Of a DNA stretch of 64,000 nucleotides, positions 34,891-45,560 are shown piece after piece. Under the pieces are notes generated by a model. The model ran no database searches and was not told the origin of the DNA. It saw only the letters and a program-made list of their open reading frames with translations. Source of the stretch: Cavia porcellus (Eukaryota > Chordata > Mammalia > Rodentia > Caviidae); the NCBI RefSeq assembly GCF_034190915.1, contig NW_026947502.1, positions 36,238,785-36,302,784 on the forward strand. The letters are read 5' to 3'. A program made the translations under genes and the position numbers. The number at the start of each line of letters is the position of its first letter. The stretch's first letter is position 1.

Positions 34891-35565
34891 CAGTGGATGC
34901 TGGTTAATGTGTATGTGTTTATTTTGTGAAGCCTTTAAGCTATATAATTATGCATATTTTTCTGTATACTCCTGAAGTATACAAATTTTACAGCTGGACA
35001 TCAGTTAACAAAATGAATTTTTTTTATTTAAGGAGAAAAAGGGAAAAAAAAACAGAGAAAGGGTACAAGTAATACAAAATTTAAAAAATAAACAGTAAGA
35101 AATCACTAGTTAATAGATTACATATTCTCATCTTAGAAATAGTTGTTCAGGTTACAAAATTGAAGCACATAAAGTGGATTTTCAAACAGTGAGAGTGCAA
35201 ACAGTTTTGTTCAATGATCCAAAAACTCAGTAATATGGTTATCTATCTTATACACTTAAACATATACACAGTTATAACCTTTAGAGCACTTTCTTTTCTT
35301 TTCTTTTGTACAATGACAATTACACATTTTGGGTTTTATTACTCCCACAGTTCTTACTACTTTTTTTGAAGAGAGTAAAACCAAATGTGACATATCAGAA
35401 CAGAGTCAGTCAAATCAAAAGAATGGACATAATAGATAATGTAAAAACAAAATATAGGGTGATCAACAATGGTTACCATACTTCCTCTTGCTATTTTAAG
35501 AAGAACTGGCAGTTATAATGAAATTGAACTAAACAGTAAAGAATAAAACCAAAGCGTTGGAGACA
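34891..35565. other. no recognised feature
   Basis: AT-rich, with A-rich low complexity at 35,015-35,095. The plus frame at 35,306-35,518 is unrecognised. Confidence 0.45.
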
Positions 35566-35748
35566 TTCCAGGATTTTAAAAGAAAATAATAGTCAACCGG
35601 AATGGGTGTCATAATGATTCTTATTGTCTTCACAGTTATGCCTATACTTTCGAACTTGGAACAAAATGGAATTTAACTTCAGCCAAAACTTCTCATTTTA
35701 CACCAAAATTAATTCAAAATGAATAAAGGACTTAGATATAAAACTATA

Positions 35749-35866
35749 GGCTGTAGTGATGGCATATGTCTGTAATCGTACCATTCAGGAGGATAAGGCA
35801 GAAGAATTGCTTTGATTTGAAGGCCAGCCTAGGATATATGGTAAATTAAAGACCACCCTGAATGAT
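35749..35866 (+). mobile_element. B1 SINE inside L1M
   Basis: GGCTGTAGTGATGGCATATG, CTGTAATCGTACCATTCAGG, TTGAAGGCCAGCCTAGGATA are a diverged sense B1. L1 continues on both sides. It is followed by a pyrimidine microsatellite and A-run instead of a simple A-tail. Confidence 0.8.
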
Positions 35867-35954
35867 TCTCTTTCTCTTCTTTCTCTTCTTTCTCTGTCTG
35901 TCTGTCTGTCGGTTTGTCTGTCTGTCTGTCTCTCTCTCTCTCAAAAAAAAAAAA
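35867..35954. repeat. TTTC/TGTC/TC microsatellite plus A12
   Basis: (CTTTCTCTT)n then (TGTC)n with one interruption, (TC)n and an A-run. This creates low-complexity frames on both strands (35,829-36,098) that are not genes. Confidence 0.95.
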
Positions 35955-36894
35955 GTGAGTACTTACTATAGGAAAAAAACAGTGAAATGTGGTTATAGGA
36001 AAAGAATTCTTAGACTTAAAAGCACAATCCAGAAAAGAAACTATTGCAAAATTAGACTTCATCAAAGTTTGGGAGTTGCTCTACAAAATACCCTGTAATG
36101 AAGATGAAAAGAGTAGCTGAAAAGATTTGCAAACCACATATCCAGTAAAGCACTTGTTTTTTAGAATATATAAAGGATCCTCAGAATAAGTGCCAGATAA
36201 TCAAGTATGAAAAAGGGTAAAATATGTGAGTAGATATTTCTCCAAGGAGAATATACAAACGAAAAAAAAAAAACAAAACTGAGAGCTCAGCACCATTCAT
36301 CATTATTATAATTCAAATTAGGTGTCACACTATAATGATTAGATCATGTAAAAATAAAAATATAAAAATACCTACAAATATTGGCAAGGATATCATGGTG
36401 CATTCACAGATTGTTTTTGGAAATGTAAAATGATATAACTACTCATTAAGTGTATAGGAGCTTCTACAAGAAATTTGTTTTTTAAAGCCTACTTAGGGCA
36501 TGTCTGAGAAAAATATAAAAATAAATTCATTGAAAGAGCTACCCACAAATGCCCCTAACAGCTTTATTCATAATATTCCCAAGTTGAAAACCACTCATAT
36601 GTCTTTCAATAAGTGAATAGTTAAAATAGTAGTAAATTAATACCGTGGATATTTCCTCAATAAAAAACAATAAATTGCTTATGAATTTGGAAGACTCTCA
36701 AGTCAATTATGCTGGGTGTGCAAAAAATCTGAAAAATTACCAATTTTGTAATTCCATTACATAAAATTCTAAAGATGGTAAAATAAGAATTGAAAGCCAA
36801 GTGGTTACCAGACATTAAAGAAAGCTTTTAAGAGCTTTCATTTTGATGTTTTTGAAAAATTGAAAAATTGAATTAACAGAATTCGTACATTCAA

Positions 36895-37544
36895 AGCAGA
36901 AGACTTTATTTTAGTTCTAAGGGAAGTGGTTTAGATTTTAGAATTTTATGCTGCATAGATACTTCCAATTATGAACAAAAAGCAAACACTTTTCAATACA
37001 CCAAGCAGCAGGGGAGAAATTAGTAGCCTGGAATATCTCCAGGTGTAGGCTAGAAAGTTTTTGTTTTGAACATTTGAGAACAACTTTACCCACACAACTG
37101 ATTTATACTCGAGTAACTGCTGAACCACTAATGCAATTATAGAAGAAAAATAATGAATTGAAAAAAATAAACCTAATTGTAAAAATGTGTAATATTATTC
37201 TTTGGTCTAAAAAGTTTATTTCTAAACAAGAACAGCTGCTCTGAAACGATTTCAAGATGGTAAAAGGGCCAAGTGGAGAAACCACAGAGATACAAAAAGG
37301 CCAATCCTGACTTGACTGGAATAAAGCAATAATCTAAATGCTGCTACCAAAGTAGCACTATTATTACTACGTACTTTAGTAATACCAGGATACACATTTC
37401 ATGAAACTGAAGTCATATTTGTTTTATTTTTTGTAGACTCTTATGGCCCAGAAGATGCATAACCAACTAAATATATCTGCAGAAAAAGGAATAAATTAAT
37501 ATGAATGAATTAATGAACAAATAAATTAATTAATTTCAAAATGA
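36895..37544. other. no recognised feature
   Basis: AT-rich. Minus frames at 36,946-37,128 and 37,103-37,285 are unrecognised. Short TTAATTAA-like repeats lie at 37,490-37,540. Confidence 0.45.
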
Positions 37545-37561
37545 CTCTTTTTAAAATTTTT

Positions 37562-37658
37562 TTTTGGTCTTTTTCTTTTTTATTGGTACCGGGGATCAAA
37601 TTCATGACTGCCTGCTTGCAAGGCAGGTGCTTATGCCGCTGAGCTAAATTCCCAGCCC
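37562..37658 (-). mobile_element. ID SINE, young, antisense, perfect TSD
   Basis: The reverse complement starts GGGGCTGGGAATTTAGCTCA, has CCTGCCTTGCAAGCAGG (anticodon-arm hairpin) and a tail beginning ACCAATAAAAAAGAAAAAGA. Flanks 37,545-37,561 and 37,659-37,675 are an identical 17-bp TSD. It shares the odd GAAAAAGACC tail with the copies at 19.7 and 48.9 kb. Confidence 0.95.
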
Positions 37659-37914
37659 CTCTTTTTAAAATTTTTGAGTTTATTGGTACGGTTTAGATGT
37701 CCATCATAATCATAGTCATCACAGGGAACTTGTACTTGTATATGCTATATCTTAGTTCCTCTTTGTTACTCGGTTTCCCTCTGCTGTAATCAGGGATTGC
37801 AAAGAAAACATTGCATACAGGACACATAATTTACAGGATTTTATCATGATCTCCCAGAGTCAAATACAAAAGAAAGAGTGCAGGAAATCTGTCCACACAC
37901 TAAGACCCAAAGAA

Positions 37915-38040
37915 TCCAGTTGAGGGCCTGGATCCCATGTTAATGTTCTGTATGAGTCCAGCTGAAGACCTAGAGCCTATAACAATGTCCCTCATGAGTT
38001 CAGCTGGAGGTCTAGAGCCCACGACAAACTCATGCATGTC
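37915..38040. repeat. three tandem 42-bp units
   Basis: Units 37,915-37,956, 37,957-37,998 and about 37,999-38,040 each start T(C/T)CAG(C/T)TG and units 1-2 end ATGAG. Read on the minus strand they give three related GSRP/GSRS-containing blocks of about 14 residues (frame 37,900-38,130). The frame is short and ends nearby, so it is probably a repeat in an LTR-like or unclassified element, not a protein. Confidence 0.85.
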
Positions 38041-38735
38041 TGTATTAAGGGTCTGTGCAGGGAAGGCCCAAAGGTCAGTGGTACAAGCTAGAAAATCTGT
38101 GCCAGTGAGATGAAGCATCTGTGCTAGCAAGCTGAGGGATTTTCACTAGAGCCAAGAAGCAAAATAAGAACCAGGACTCCCTGAAAAGTACCACAGCCAT
38201 CTTAGTGACAAGGAAGTTCCAAGCTCCTCTGATGATGAGAACAGCCAAGTTCATATTAGGAAAGAAACTCAGCAAGCTCTTCCAGGAGAACCAATGGCAA
38301 CAGAATGAGAGCCAACAGCACTACTTCTTCCTCTTCAGTTCTCCATTTTATGTTGGCAACAATCTTCAGGTGAGCCATCCATCCTCAGCTCCACACTGAT
38401 TCAGTTCAGCTATTATTACAAGCTGACTACCATTTATCACTCCACTACAGTCCACCCCTGGTCAACGTGATAACCATACACATTTCCTCAAACCGTAGTC
38501 TCTAGTCCAGATTTGTGAAAAGTTAACATGTCTTGGTCTATTGAGATTTACAGTAATAATGACATATATACAATTCATACTGCATGTGTTCCCATACCAA
38601 AAGCAAAACATTTAAAAGGTGACCAAACTTCGAGGCTAAAACCACAATACTGCGATTAACCTGATTACAAAAAACACTGAAGTCATATTAAAAGATTATA
38701 ATCACAGTCCTTGATTCAGATTAAGTTTTAACATC
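38041..38735. other. unassigned, possibly LTR or L1 3' flank
   Basis: 38,041-38,400 may belong with the 42-bp repeats to one unclassified LTR-like element. 38,450-38,735 may still be 3' UTR of the following antisense L1; I cannot place the border. Confidence 0.3.
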
Positions 38736-39375
38736 TCTTGGCAAGACTAAAAACCATGAATCTCCTGCAGCTCAAATATACTGTTCAGGTGAAAGACTTC
38801 AGTTCACTTCTCCATTGTCCTGTTCTTCTCAACCATATGCTCCTCTTTCATCCTTGCAATACCTCCCTCCTTTTAACCCCTCTTCCCACACTTATTTACA
38901 AAACTTTATTTGCATTTTATCCTTGTATTCTCATTTCCATCCCCAGTTCCACTTTCCTTTTGAATAATTCCTTCCTCATTCACAGTATCTACTATACATT
39001 TTCATTCTTATTTACACTTTTGATTTCTCACACCAAAGAGAGACAATATGATATTTACACATGTGTATCCAGCTTATTTAACTTTTGAGTATGATCTTGA
39101 GGTACATCCATTTTCATAAAAATGCCTCAAGTGTGTCTTTATGGTAGAGAAGCACTCCATTTTAGAAAAAAACACTTTGTTTTTAATTAAGTTACAGGCA
39201 ATGGCCATATGGGTTTTCCCAAGATTTAGCTACTACAAAGCCTGCTCCTATAAACAGGAGTGTGCATATTTTACTGCAGAATGATGATTTTTAATTCTTT
39301 TGGAGAGATATCAATGAGTCAAATGGAACCTCTAGTCCTAGCTTTTGTCATTTAAACCACCCAGTCCATGGTCCT

Positions 39376-39458
39376 TTGCGGGGGGCTATTGGGATATGAA
39401 CTCATGACCTTGTGCTTCCCAGGAAGGTGATTATGCTGCTGAGCTATATCCTCAGCTG
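39376..39458 (-). mobile_element. ID SINE in L1, antisense, diverged
   Basis: TATGAACTCATGACCTTGTG, CCAGGAAGGTGATTATGCTG and CTGAGCTATATCCTCAGC are an antisense ID. L1 ORF2 C-terminal sequence continues on both sides. Several mutations; no clear TSD. Confidence 0.8.
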
Positions 39459-40800
39459 ATTAATCCTAGTTTTTTTTTTTAAGAATCTCTACATTGATTT
39501 CCAAAGTGGTTGCACCAGTCTACACTTCCATTAACAGTGGAGAAGTGTTTCTTTTTCCCCACATCCCCAACAACATCTATTATTGGTTCATTTCTTGATG
39601 ATAGTTATTCTTTCTTTGATGAAATGGAATCTCAGTGTGATTTTAACCTACATTTCCTGAATGTCCAGTGATGGTGAATATTTTTTCATATATTATTTTC
39701 CACTGGCATTTCTTCATCTGAGAAGCGTGCATTCATCTCAGATGCCCATTTTGGGTTGGGTTTTTTAATTTGAGGGTCCTAATTTTTTCCAATTCTTTAT
39801 ATGTTCTAGACAGAAGTCCTTTGCCTGAGGGACAGTTGGCTAAAATTCTCTCCTAGTCTGTGGGTTTTGTTTTCACTCTGTTGGTGATTTCTTTTGTAGT
39901 GCAAAAACTTTCTAATAACATGAGATCCTAGCTGTTGACTCTGGGAAGTATTTCCCATGCAGATTGATTTTTGTTCAAAAACTCTCTGCCTACCCCTATG
40001 TCTTCAAGATTTCTACCTACTGTGCCTTCCAGAATATTTCATGTTTCTGTTTTAATATTTAGAACTTTGATCCATTTTGACTTTAGTTTAGTGCATGGTG
40101 ATAGACCTGTGTCTAGTTTTAGTTTTCAGCATATGGAAAGCTAATTTTTCCAGCACCAGTTATCAAAGAGGCTTTCTTCCATGGAACATGTTTGGCCCTT
40201 CTGTCAAAGATAATGTGGCTAAGTGTATTTGTAGTTGTATCATCTAATCTATTCCATTGATCTTCAGGTCTGTTTTTATTCTAGTACCATGCTAATCTTA
40301 TTACAGTAGCTTTGTAGTATAATTTCAATTTTGGGATTGTAATGCGTCCTGCCTTGCCTTTGTCAAGCAGAATTATCTTTACTGCTCTAGGTCTCTTCTG
40401 GCTCCAGATGAATTTTAGAGATGATTTCTGTAGATCTGTGAGGTATGCAAATGGTATTTTGATTGGAATTGCATTAAATCTGTAAAATAATTTTGGGAGC
40501 ATGGCCATTTTCACAGTGTGTGCTCTTCTTATCCGTGAACAAAACATGTCTTTTCATTTTCTGAAATCATCTTCTATTCCCTTTTTCAGGGAATATAATT
40601 TTCAATGTACAGATATTTTACTTCCTTTGTTAGACGGATTCCCAAGTATTTCATTTTTTGGATGCTATTGTGAAGAGTATGGTTTCCCTAATTTATTTCA
40701 GTGAATTTGTTATTTGTGTACAGGAATGCCGTTGATTTTTGTATCCAGCTACTCTTAAATTCCATTATTAATTTTATAGCTCTTTTGGTGGAGTTTTTAT

Positions 40801-40836
40801 TGAGTCTTCTATGTACACTGAGTCTTCTATGTACAT
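40801..40836. repeat. 18-bp tandem duplication in L1 ORF2
   Basis: TGAGTCTTCTATGTACAC at 40,801-40,818 is repeated with one change at 40,819-40,836, next to the FADD codons. Length is a multiple of three. Confidence 0.9.
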
Positions 40837-42954
40837 GTCATCTGCAAATAGTGATAGGTTAACTTCTTACTTTGTTCCTTTTATTTCTCTCTCATCTAAT
40901 TGCTCTGGCTAATGTTTCCAGAACTGTGTTAAACAGGAGTGGTGATAGTCAACATCCTTGTCTTGTTCCTGATTTTACAGTGAAAGTTTTCAGTTTTTGT
41001 CTATTTATATGATGTTGGTTGTTGATTTATCACAGATAGATTTTATCAGATTAAGACACGAGCCATCTATTCCAATTTTTGGTAGTTTTTTAAAAATTGT
41101 GAATGGGTGTTGGACCTAATCAAAAGCTTTTTTGCATCTATTGAGATGACTATGATTTTTGTCTTTGGCTCTATTGATGTGGTGTATTAAATTTATTGAT
41201 TTTTGTATGTTGAACCATCTCTGCATTCCTGGGATGAATCCCACATGGTTATGGTGTATAATCTTCTTGACGATTTGCTGCATTCTGTTTGATAGTACTG
41301 TATTGAGAATTTTTGTATCTATGTTCATTAGGAACACTGAACTATAGTACTCTTTTTGGTTGAGTCTTTTTCTGGTTTTGATATCAGAGTAATACTTGCC
41401 TCCAGGAATATGTTAGGGAAAGTTGCTTCCCTTTCAGTTTTACTGAAGAGTTTGAGGAGAATTGTTGTGTCTTCTCTAAATTTCTTGTAAAATTCAGCTT
41501 TGAGTCCATCAGCACTGACCTTTTCTTTGTTGGGCAGGTTTTAATTACATTTTCAATTTTTTAGCTGATTATCAGGTTATTCAAAATTTTCATATCCTCT
41601 TCATCAAACTTTGGTAATTCATAAGTTTCTAGGGTTCTATCCATTTTTTTTCTGTGTTTTGCATCTTATGAGAGTAAAGTTTTTCAAAACAAATATTGAT
41701 GATCTTTCCACAAGATCTATGGTGATTTCACCTTTTTCATCCCTTGTTGTATGAATTTTTTTCCCCTTTTTTGATAAAGTTGGCTAGGGGTTTATCAATT
41801 TTATTCTTTCAAAGAACCAGCTCTTCCATTCATTAATTCTGTGTATTGTTTTCTTAGAGTCATTTGCTTTAATTGCTGCCCTGATCTTCATAATTTCTTC
41901 TCTTGTTGGGCTTTCAGTTTGACTTACTCTTTTTCTAGAAGCGTGAGGTGCAGCACTAGGTTATATTTACTCACTCTGCTTTTCAGATGTGAGAACTCAC
42001 TGCTATAAATTTCCCTCTTTGGACTGCTTTCATTGCATACATTCCAGTAAATTATATTTTCATTTTCATTGAATTGTAGATATTGTTTAATTTCTTAATT
42101 TCATTTGTGGCCCATTGTTTGTTCAGAGGGCACTATTTTGTTGTGTTGATGGAGTTTTTGCAGTTTGTTTTGTCATTAATTTCCAATTTCACTGCACTAT
42201 GGTCCAATAACATGCATGGGATAATTTCAGTTCCTTTACATTTACGTAAGCATGTTGCATGGGATAGTATATGGTCTCTTTTAGACAATATTCCATGTGC
42301 TTCTGAGGAGAATGTATACTCTGATGTCTGGGAGAAGATTCTGTAAAAATCTACAAGTCCATTTGTTCACCATTTTGGATCAGTTCTGTTATTCCTTTGT
42401 TGACATTTTGTCTTGTTGAGCTATCTCTTTGTGACAATGGGGTAATAAGGTTCCCTTTACAATTGTGTTATTTCTTATTAATTTTTAATCTCTATTAATA
42501 TTTTTCTTATACAGGTGGGTGCTCCTGAATTTGGTGCAAATATATTTATGATAGCTCTTCCTCTTGAATTTTTCCCCTAACAGATATGTAGTGAACTTTT
42601 TAATAACTTTTAATCATTCTTAGTTTGAAGTTCACATTGTCATTTATTACAAACAAATAACTACCCATTTGTTTCTGGGTTTCTGTTGTATAAAGTATTG
42701 CTTTCCATTCTTTGATTTTTAGTCCATGAATTTCTTGAGTTAAATGTGTTTCTTTTATACAGCATATGGTTGGAACCATTCTGCCAGTTTATTTCTTTTG
42801 ATTGGTGAATTGAGGCCATTTACATTGATGTTTATAACTGATATGTATTGGTTTATGTTTGTCATGTTATTTTTTTGTTGTTGGTTCCCCACTTTTCCCC
42901 TCTGTTTAATTGCTTGCCCTGCTTGGTGGTTTTTTTCTGTTGTTTTCTTAGAAT

Positions 42955-43800
42955 TTCAATCCTATTCATCTTTATCTAAAATATCTTTTAATACTTTTTG
43001 TAGGGTTGGTTTGGTGGTCATGAATTTCTTCAGTTGATCTTTGTCATGGAAGTATCTTATTTCTCCATTAGTTTTACATGATAGTTTTTCAGGGTACATC
43101 AATCTGAGTTGGAGGTTGTTTTCTTTCAGGACATGAAATACATCAATCAAAGCTCTTCTTGACTTGAATATTTGTATTTAGGAGCCTGATATGATTCTGA
43201 TAGGTAATCTATTTGTTTTCTCTAATGGTGTTTAGCATGAACTGAATTTCTGGGATCTTGATTGTTGTATGCCTGGGTGTAGATTTATTTTGGTTATAGC
43301 TGTTTGGAGTTGTATATCAGATTCTTTCTCCATGCTTGGAAAATTTTCTACTACTACTCCTGCAAATTTTTTTTATGTCATTTGTGTTGACTTCTGCTTT
43401 TTCATTGGCTCTAATTATTCTAACATTATTTTTATTTTCATCATCTTGTAGTTACTGAATTTTTATTTCCTGATTTTTTGTTATTTTCAAAAGATCTTCC
43501 TTTCATTATTGCTAGCCACAATCCAGTTTTCAAGGTCTGAAAGTCTGTCTTCACTTTCATTCTAGCAGTTTTGCCAGTTTTTATGGAACTTTAAATTTCC
43601 TAGGTATGTAGTTGAATCAGTTTCATGCATTTTATTTCTTTCCTGTATTGATCATTCATGGTTTCCACCCTCTTCTTATCATCACGTATTTTTTAATGTA
43701 ACTCTACTCTCAATTTGCTTAACAATTCCTTTATAAATGTTGACATTTCTTTTTTTAATCCAACAGGGTATTTCCAATATGATTTCCTCTATAGCCTCAT
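42955..43800 (-). pseudogene. L1 ORF1 pseudogene (RNA-binding chaperone)
   Basis: The 62-codon frame 42,962-43,150 contains VFHVLKENNLQL, MYPEKLS, NGEIRYFHDKDQLKKFM and TTKPTLQKVLKDIL, an unmistakable L1 ORF1p C-terminal domain (single-strand nucleic-acid binding and chaperone function). Upstream to about 43.8 kb lies the decayed RRM and coiled-coil part. No intact frame. Confidence 0.85.
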
Positions 43801-44435
43801 GGATTTGCCCCTTACTTCATTTGAAGAAGTTAAAGAAATGAAGAAGTAAAAGACCTATAGAAACAACAGATCTCTGAAAAAGGAATTAAAGAAGATATTT
43901 CAAAGTGGAAAGATGCATCTGTTCCTGGATAGGCTGAACCAATATTATTAAAATTGCCCTAGTATCAAAACCAATACATAGATTTAATGTAATCCCAATC
44001 AAAATATCAACAGCATTCCTTATAGAACTAGAGAACACAAATTTAAATTTCAAATGGAATCAGAAAAAATAAGGACAACAAGGGCAAAGAAGGAGGCATC
44101 GCAAACCCAGTTTTCAGTTATATTACAAAGCTATTGTGATAAAAACAATATGGCACTGACACAAAACCAGACATGCAGATAACTGGAGCTGAATAAATGA
44201 TGTGGAAACAATGCTAGCAACATTCAGCCCTCACATCTTTGATAAAGAGGCCAAAAAATAAACTGGAAACAAAAAATACCCTCTTTAACAAATTATGTTG
44301 GGAAAAATGGTCATCCATAGGCAAAAGACTGATTCTAGACCCACATTTCTTACTATATATTAAAAATCAAATCAAAATGAATCAAAAATCTAAAAATCAA
44401 AACAAAGACAATCTCTGGAAGATAAAATAGGTAAA

Positions 44436-44520
44436 ACTTAGCTCAGCGGCATAAGTACCTACCTGGCAAGCCCAAAGTCATGAGTTCAATTCTTGTAAAA
44501 CCTGTAAAAAGACATAGGCA
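44436..44520 (+). mobile_element. ID SINE in L1, diverged
   Basis: AACTTAGCTCAGCGGCATAA, CTACCTGGCAAGCCCAAAGT, CATGAGTTCAATTCTTGTAA, then an A-rich tail. The first ~10 bases are lost or mutated. Confidence 0.78.
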
Positions 44521-44662
44521 TAAGTAAGAATTTTCTGAACATAAACCCAATTATATAGGAAATAACATTGAAATCCAATAAATGACATTATATCAAATTA
44601 AAAAACTTCTGCACAACAAAGGAAACCACTGACAGAGTGAAGAGACAACCTGAAGAATGGGC

Positions 44663-44673
44663 GGGGGGGGGGG
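44663..44673 (+). repeat. G11 homopolymer
   Basis: Eleven G residues in the sense L1 ORF2 remnant; a likely site of length error or polymorphism. Confidence 0.95.
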
Positions 44674-45560
44674 ACTGCCAGCTATATCTCAGAGAGAGGA
44701 ACAATACCTAAAATATTTTTAAAAACTCAAAAAATTAACCCACCCAAATCAAAGATTCAATTAAAAAATGGTCAACTGAAATGAACAGATGTTTCCTTGA
44801 AAAAGTACAAAGAGCCAATAAAGAAAAAACGTACAACATTGTAGACTTTGGAGAAATTCAAATCAATATAACACTGAGATTCCATCTTAATAAAGAACGG
44901 TGGTCACCTAGAAATCAAATAACGAGAAATGCTGGCTAGGCAGTGAGGGTGGTGGGGGTGGAAAGAAACCTTTCTCCATTGCTGGTGGAGATACACACTA
45001 GTACAACCACCATGGAAATCAGTATGGAGCTTCCTCAATCAGCTAAAACTAGAATTGTCATTTGCTCCAGTTATGCCTCTTCAGGGTATCTTCCCAAAAG
45101 AGTTAAAAACTCAAATCACAGTGATCCAGGCATGCCTATTTTATAGCAGCAACAACGCAGTCTTTTATGTGTCCTATATGTGCATCAACAGAAGAATGCA
45201 TAAAGAATATGTTTTTATACATAATGAGTGGTACTCAAAGAAGGATAAATGTTAACCACTTTCAGGAAAATGGGTGCACCTGAAGATCGTAATTTTAAGT
45301 AAAATAAATCAAATGCGCAATTTAAATATCACATGGTTTCTCTTATAAGAAACCCAAAGTATAAATAATTTCAAGAGGAAAATAAAAGATAGCTAGTAGT
45401 AAACAGGGAGATAGATCTCTTGAGAACGTGAAGGGGAACAAGAAGGGATACAGGGGTGAGGAAAACGATATGAAACGAACGTACCAACTCCCCACAATGA
45501 ATGTAATCACTTAGTACTACAACCTCGTGCGAATAAAAATGGTACAAAAGTTGAGACAAT

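Larger units (their letters stand above)
35570..36890 (+). mobile_element. L1M element, C-terminal ORF2 and 3' end
   Basis: Sense L1 order: CACCAAAATTAATTCAAAAT (35,701), AAAAGCACAATCCAGAAAAG (36,020), TTCATCAAAGTTTGGGAGTT, TTGCAAACCACATATCCAGT, AGAATATATAAAGGATCC, CCAACTTGAAAACC-like region near 36,580 and TGTCTTTCAATAAGTGAATA. Reading frame is destroyed. A B1 was inserted at about 35,749. Confidence 0.75.
39100..42830 (-). pseudogene. L1 ORF2 pseudogene (endonuclease-reverse transcriptase)
   Basis: The family protein nicks target DNA and reverse-transcribes RNA at the nick. Visible pieces on the minus strand: endonuclease start with INGLNSPIKR-like residues and CCIKETHL (around 42,735-42,790); [19 protein letters not shown] and [12 protein letters not shown] (frame 41,116-41,337); the RT active-site box LSLFADDMY (FADD at 40,837-40,848); and [19 protein letters not shown]...FIWSQKRPR...[14 protein letters not shown] (frame 40,281-40,547). 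Frameshifts and stops separate these pieces. An 18-bp tandem duplication (40,801-40,836) lies directly after FADD. Confidence 0.88.
38736..43815 (-). mobile_element. nearly full-length LINE-1, antisense, degenerate
   Basis: From right to left: ORF1 (43.8-42.95 kb), spacer, ORF2 endonuclease (42.85-42.2 kb), reverse transcriptase (41.4-40.6 kb), C-terminal domain (to about 39.1 kb) and a purine-rich 3' UTR (pyrimidine-rich on this strand, 38.75-39.05 kb). About 5 kb, missing at least the 5' UTR. Stops and indels occur throughout, so it cannot move itself. An ID lies inside at 39.4 kb. Confidence 0.85.
43840..45560 (+). mobile_element. LINE-1, 5'-truncated, sense
   Basis: Sense L1 from the ORF2 thumb/C-terminal region to the 3' end: KDLYRNN-like start (43,848), AACCAATATTATTAAAATTG, TATTACAAAGCTATTGTGAT, CTTCTGCACAACAAAGGAAA, GGAAATCAGTATGGAGCTTC, TATAGCAGCAACAACGCAG, and a purine-rich 3' end near 45,370-45,480. 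It is a different copy from the neighbouring antisense L1 because both contain the ORF2 C-terminus. Frames are broken. Confidence 0.8.

Noticed and set aside
35829..36098. Overlapping ORFs on both strands near 35.9 kb
   Set aside because: They translate a TC/TGTC microsatellite and A-run next to a B1; low-complexity artefact.
38736..45560. Single twin-primed (5'-inverted) L1
   Set aside because: Both halves contain the ORF2 C-terminal region and separate 3' ends, and they are visibly diverged, so two insertions are needed.
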